The notes beneath the pieces were generated by a model. The model saw only the letters and a list, made by a program, of their open reading frames with translations, ran no database searches and was not told the DNA's origin. A stretch of 64,000 nt of DNA. It comes from Nemertoderma westbladi. Its lineage: Eukaryota > Xenacoelomorpha > Nemertodermatida > Nemertodermatidae. Shown one piece after another: positions 34,901 to 41,800 of the stretch (position 1 is the stretch's first letter; every line of letters begins with the position of its first letter). A program made the translations under genes and the position numbers. The stretch covers positions 1-64,000 of the forward strand of contig JAUCBJ010005028.1 of the NCBI GenBank assembly GCA_032718475.1, read 5' to 3'.

Positions 34901-37562
34901 TATAATTGGACATGCTTTTAATACTTCTTTGGAGTTCGGCAGGTGCCTAGTTGTTTAGCTTTCTCAACCTTGTTGATGTTTTCGGCTGTTGGTTGTTCAG
35001 TTTTTACTTTGGAGTAGGAGTATCTTAACATCTTCTCTCTTGCGGTTTTGAACTTCTACTGTGTAAGCTTCCTTTACTGCATTGTCAGTTCTGAGTTTCT
35101 CCCAGTTATAGTTGATTTGCTTGCTTGTCCTGAGTTTACTGGCTCTCAAACTGTGTCTGAGCTCTGCAGTCTGGTCTGGTCCGAACAAATTAGGTTGAAC
35201 GAGCTGACTACTGTATGCCTCGCAGTTAAATGTCCATCCTTACTCTTTTCGAATCTGGTGTTTGTAGGTATCAATGACTTTATAAGCCCTTTCAAATCGC
35301 CTAGTCCTTGACTGTTTGTTCTGTCTCTGATGCATTGTTGGTTGGACTGTAGCAACACATTGCTGTTGTCTTGTGATTCCCACCAAAAATGTTGTAATTA
35401 TATTAGTTTATGATCCTGGAATTTTTATATTCGATGGGGTTTAGTGTCAGAAGTGTAAATGGACTTAGGAGAATTCATACTCAACCAATTGAAACTTTGA
35501 CCGAATTGCTTTCTGCTGAATTTGCAGACTGGAAGTGGATGGACGTTATAAACGTCCATTTCAAATGTCATTCATTATACTTGATGGCAATGTCTCATGA
35601 CTAATCTGATATTCTTGAATACAAATGATGTCGATGTAATTTTCCATTGCCAGAGCTGCAATAATGTTTGATAAGCAGTTTTAGAGTGCGGCGTTCATTG
35701 TAGCAATATTTAGTGTCTTTCTAAGTTTCAACAGGTTGGTTCTCATTCTGATCGACCTTCTTTCATTCACTGGGGTCGATAAAATGAGTACCTGTTGAAT
35801 TACTGGGAATAAACCTTGGGATACGAGTAGCACCACACCAGTCATACCTTCGGGTAACATTCCTGCAAAGCTAACCTAGCATTGCGAATTATCTTGCACA
35901 AAATATAATGAAAGTATTATTTATTTCAGATGTAAAATTTAGAATTAAAGGAAACTGCAGCAGTCAAGAATGAATATAAGAAGAGCGGGCTCGCAAGTAT
36001 TATTCTGGAGAGCGGCTGTAGATAATATGCAGCCGGCAGCCGCTACTATAGCCTATAAACTTTGGTTGGATGTGGGAGCAATTTGTAAATTGGGCTTTCA
36101 ATTTTTATTGCAAGTGTGCGAACAAGGACTGTGATAACGTGTAAATAAATATATTATCAAACATTCAACTAAAAGTAATTACTGCAAATGCAGAAGTTGT
36201 TTCATCGACAGTCCACCTTTTATTTCACGGTCCACTGGTAATACCGGACATCACCTTACAGAAACAACATCTCAGTTTGGGTAACCACTGCTACAGTACT
36301 TCGAAAAGGATAAACCTGCGCCATTCTGTCCATAAATGCGTCGGCCACAAAGTCCACATTCGAATTAACATATTTCCAACATATTTTCACCAGTTCTTGG
36401 GGATACATGTCTAGCGAGAGTTAGGGTGCTGACAGCATATTCCTGACAGACAGGTATGTCGGTGCATTACTTGGCCACAGTGATGAGCTCCAAATTGCAC
36501 ACCGAGCCTTGTATGTATTACAAGTTCACTACCAGTAACAGTGTTTGCCATAACACTGCAATGTTACAAAATTTATAACTCATAACTGCAAACATAATCC
36601 TTATTCCTTACATTTTTATTTTCTCGAGCTTGGTTTCTCCTTATTTATGATTGACCATTGTCTAAATAGATAAATATACCCCTGTGTGCTAATTCATTAT
36701 TGTTGCTATGTAAAAAATCTGTCGTTAAGATAAATAGTGTTCTAGAAAAAATTGCTCAATGCGGACTATGTGAAATATAACATAATTTCAAATGGTTTAT
36801 ACAAGTTAACACTTTCAGCAAAAAAAACTGCAGTCATACCCAATTTGAACGGTGGTCGGTACTGTCTACTTGACTATAGGCACCACCTAACTCCAGATGA
36901 CTTTTCTGAATCTGGACTACTTAACTTAGATAGTAGAGTTAAGCAGCTACGCCTTAACCATGTGCATAAAGTGTATAATGGTAAATGTCCCAATTACCTA
37001 AAACAAAAATTCAACAGAGTACGCGATACACACTCTTACAGTACCAGAGCTAGTGCTTCAAACTTCTACCTCCCGAATTGTAAATCCTTTGAATCTGATA
37101 CTTTCTTTTTTAACGGCATAAAAAATTGGAACGCTCTTCCTAATGAAATTAAAAACCTAAATAATCAACTTCTTTTAAATCTGCAGTTAAATCTCATCTC
37201 CGTGTGCAATGTAAAAATAGGTACAATAGTCCTACAGTAAGTTATTAGTTTATTAATTATTTACTATTTATACTGTAATTACGTTTTATAATAAATTGTT
37301 CTGTACATTACATCTTTATCGTTGAGTCGGGCATTGTCACGCTCTCGGTAAAGTTGTACATGTACATAGTGTAATTACGTTTTATATTGGTTTTAGGTTA
37401 GCGTAGTGTAATATTGTATTTGTAACCAAGTAACATAAAGGACCCCCTTGGAAATAAGCTGCAAAGCTTTAGGGGTAATCCTATATGTTATGTTGGACAA
37501 TACCTTTATACCGGTACATTGTTTGGTGTATTTGTTATTGTTTTTACATAATGTATAAATAA

Positions 37563-37604
<42 letters not shown>

Positions 37605-38814
37605 TTCTGTATTTTAGTACCGGTACCGGCACCGGTACTGCTATAGGCCTACTGTGTAGCCTACCATTTAAATACGGTAATGGTAGGCCTACCGGTTGTG
37701 CTAATAAATTTTAAATAATTGATAGGCCAAACTGGATTGCAGGATTGTGGAAAATGTGGATATACCTTTCACATAATTTAGGCCTATTACTGTATTAGTT
37801 TTATAATCAATAATGGATCATGACTACTGTCTGAGTAGTGTTACGGATAACCTGCTCCTTTCCCTGATTTGGTAAAGTGACTGTTTATTGTTTTGGTTAG
37901 AAAATCCGGCCTTAACCTGCTCCTTTCCCTCAATTAGTTAAGTGATCGTTTATTGTTTTGGTTAGAAAATCCCGCCTCTGTAACCTGCTCCTTTCCCTCA
38001 ATTGGTAATGTTATCGTTTATTGTTTCTGTAACCTGCTCCTTTCTCTCAATTGGTAATGTTATCGTTTATTGTTTTGGTTAGAAAATCCCTTCTCTGTAA
38101 CCTGCTCCTTTCCCTCAATTAGTTAAGTGATCGTTTATTGTTTTGGTTAGAAAATTCCGCCTCTGTAACCTGCTCCTTTCCCTGATTTGGTAAAGTGATC
38201 GTTTATTGTTTTGGTTAGAAAAGCCCGCCTCTGTAACCTGCTCCTTTCCCTCAATAAGTTAAGTGATCGTTTATTGTTTTGGTTAGAAAATCCCGCCTCT
38301 GTAACCTGCTCCTTTCCCTCAATTAGTTAAGTGATCGTTTATTGTTTTGGTTAGAAAATCCCGTCTCTGTAACCTGCTCCTTTCCCTGAATTGGTAAAGT
38401 GACTGTTTATTGTTTTGGTTAGAAAACTCGGCCTTGACCTGCTCCTTTCCATCAATTGGTAATTGTTTTTGGCTATAAAATGAGTGTTTTGCTACGTCAT
38501 GTGGTAATCGATTATCGACAACAACCACGAACTATTAAATTTAGAGTCTTTTACCACAGGCGCATATGGAAATCTATCTCATAGTCTATAAATCATGGAA
38601 TCATGGAATGTTTTGACACAGGCATAGTGAAATCAACTGTCTGACAGTCCAGAAATCAGCAGTCTGACAGTTTGAAGAAATACATACATAAAAAGTCATT
38701 AAAAGGACAATAAAAGTCATTAAAAGGACAACAAAAGTCATTATGCATAATTCCTAAAAAAAAATGACAAAAAAAGTCAAATAAAAGGACATAAAAAATC
38801 ACTGCCCTTTTAAT

Positions 38815-38847
<33 letters not shown>

Positions 38848-41800
38848 TCCTACCAACCAATACATAACCGCGACATCTACCACCCAAGGGGCGGAAGGGT
38901 AGCATAAACTTATTTCCAATCACACGTTCAATATGCGAAGCCATGTGGTTTATAGGAAATATCGAGAATTCGAGAAAATCGAGAATACGAGAAACTCGAT
39001 CGAAATACCTGCTCATCCCAGTATCCGTCCGTAGTCACCGGACAGCTGCGGTTTATTCCCGTAGAACAGTAGAATTCCCGCAGCTTCAGACCCAATTCGA
39101 CAACAACGAATTCGCCTCACACTTTCGCGTGGCAGAGAACGTAATCCGGTGCGATACACGTCTGCCCAACTTTCAACAATTTCCCCCAGGCGATCCCAGG
39201 ATCCGGCTGTCCGGGCCGCCTCTAAACCCAAATCGCAATCCTCGTCGATTCGTCCAGTCGTCGACGTAAGTCGGACTCTTCCCACCGCACTCACATGAAG
39301 ACGGTACCCGTAACTCTGTACCACTGTAACTGTTAACAGTTAACACGTACTGTAATCCTGTAGTCTCCTAGCAACCAGCTGATACCAAGCCTAATAATTT
39401 TTGGGTAGATTAATTTATTATAACCGTAAGACAGTTACACAGATGCTGCACGAAGACCCCACGCAAATTCAACTTGGAAAATTTCTAAACTTTGGCCAGA
39501 CTACATGTGTACCAAGTTTGGTTAAATTTCATTAACATTTGGCTGAGTTATTAACGTTTAAAATTGGACACGACAGAACGACAGAACAACAGATCAACAG
39601 AACAACAGACATACCGATTGAGTTAGTGGTACCTGTATGCTAAGCTCTCTTACTTTCGTCGCTCGCCCCACATATTCAGTAATGCAAATAATATCTTTAA
39701 TCGAGGCTCATTTTTACTCAAAGATATTGAAATGTCCATGTAAATGAATCCCTGGATGGCAGATACACAAGAATTCTACCCCGGATCCCTGGTGTCAAGT
39801 TCAATGAACTCAAACTAATTTTAAACTTCAATATATATTATTAATAATTATTACTAATTCACAAATATAAGAATACCAGAAGTGGAAGCTCAAGTTTCAG
39901 TTCCTAATAAAATATTATGTAAAATAATTCGTTTGGAAATGTATAATTTATTTGATAATAATTTTTAGGTTGAGTTTGGAATATTACAAACCAGAAGGAA
40001 TTATATACAGTGAGTTTTTGGATTGGATAGCCACATGTACAAAACAACTACTGGCATATTGTTCGAACGACTCTTATTTGAATGTGGATGACCCATTAAC
40101 AACGTTATCACAAGGTGACTTTCACTGCGACAATGTTTTTATGAAATACGACAAAACGAAAGGTACAGTATGTATTGAAATTTATAATAATATATAAACA
40201 ATCCATTAGCTAATAAAACAATTTCTATAAGCAATGTAAATAATAAACTTTCGGATTTCACTGTTGATCGTACCCCGGTCGGTATGGCAACAAAGTGTTG
40301 GCAAGCTGTGTTTTCGAGATGTTTATTGTTATACATATAAATACGAACTGTTCTAGGGTTTTAACCTCGAATGATACGTTTATTTGACCAAAATATCTTA
40401 TCTTTTTTATTGGCGCATTTTTACGTGCAACCTAGGGTTGTTGTCTCGGCTTTTACCTCGAGGTCGCAGGTTCGAATTCGACACCACGCAGATGAGATCC
40501 GGTAAGATCGAAACGCGTACGTGGTTTGGAGAGATATAAAATATGAATTTCATTATAAAAATTTGACGATTCCTAAATTTGTATTCTACCCGATAAAAAA
40601 GAACACATGTGATGTGATTAGTCCTAGAATGCTCCAATAAAAAAGATAAGATTATTTTCTGTAAAATAAACTTACCATTCGAGGTTTAAGACACCGAGAA
40701 TGTATCTCTGTATGGCAGGCAGGTTGGTGTCTCAAACCTCTTTACTCGTTGCAATTACAACTTTGCTTATTTCTTCACTGCTCAAATGTTTAGGAGGTTC
40801 GAATTTCCGAGATTTTCCAACGGATATGATTCTATTCGATTGGCAAGGATACAGAATTGTGCATGTCGGTTGGGATTTGGGATGGCTAGTGTTCTCCAGT
40901 GTTGATTCCGACGATTATTTAGAATTTCTAGCTCATGGACAAAGTAAGTTCAGTAATATTTAGTAATGTTGCTACATTGTTTGTGGGTACGGTTTGTTGG
41001 CCTGAAACATATGGGGGGGGGGGGGGGGGGGGGGGGGTAGTCGGTAGTCGGATTTGGCCACCTTTTGGAAATGCTTAAAATACACCTGGATTAGATACTG
41101 TAGTAGGACATATAAACAGTATATATAAAAAATATATTCTGAAAGATAATTAAACGGGCTTTCCATTTCCGTGGTCACACACTTAAAATACTCGCTTCCG
41201 ATTGGCTAATTGCTAATTGCGCGAAATTTTGACAATTTAGAATTTTTGGTCTGAAATTTGATGAGTACAGTATGTGTCCTGACTACCCCTTTATAGAACC
41301 CTTGGAGGAATTTTCGAATTTCTTTTTCAAACTGATTTTTGTGCATATTTTATGGCCCGAAGTCATGAAATTTCTCGAAAACTATATTCAAATATACTAT
41401 ATTCTCAAACTACTGTATGTTCTAAATTCAAAAATCCATCTAAGGAAGTTAAAATCTGATAAATATTAAAGGAGGAGAAACATTTTTAGTGACTAAAAGT
41501 GACCCAAAAATTAAATAGGTGTAAATGACAAAAACAAAATGTCGTTTTTTGAACCTACCCGCGCAAACTATCTGTGAATATGAAAGAATGTCATCTTAAT
41601 AATGTACGGCAGTAAGGATGATAAACTGACTAAAAATGGTTAAAAAAAACTGATTAAAAAGGGTTTTAGGGGTCGAAGATTTCATTTTCGATGTAAATTG
41701 TTATGTTTGGTGGAATGTAGGCTGTTTGTCAGTCAATCTGTTTGTCAGTCTGTCTGTCTGTCTGTTAGTTCCGTCCAATTACAATAAATCCAACCGCCTA

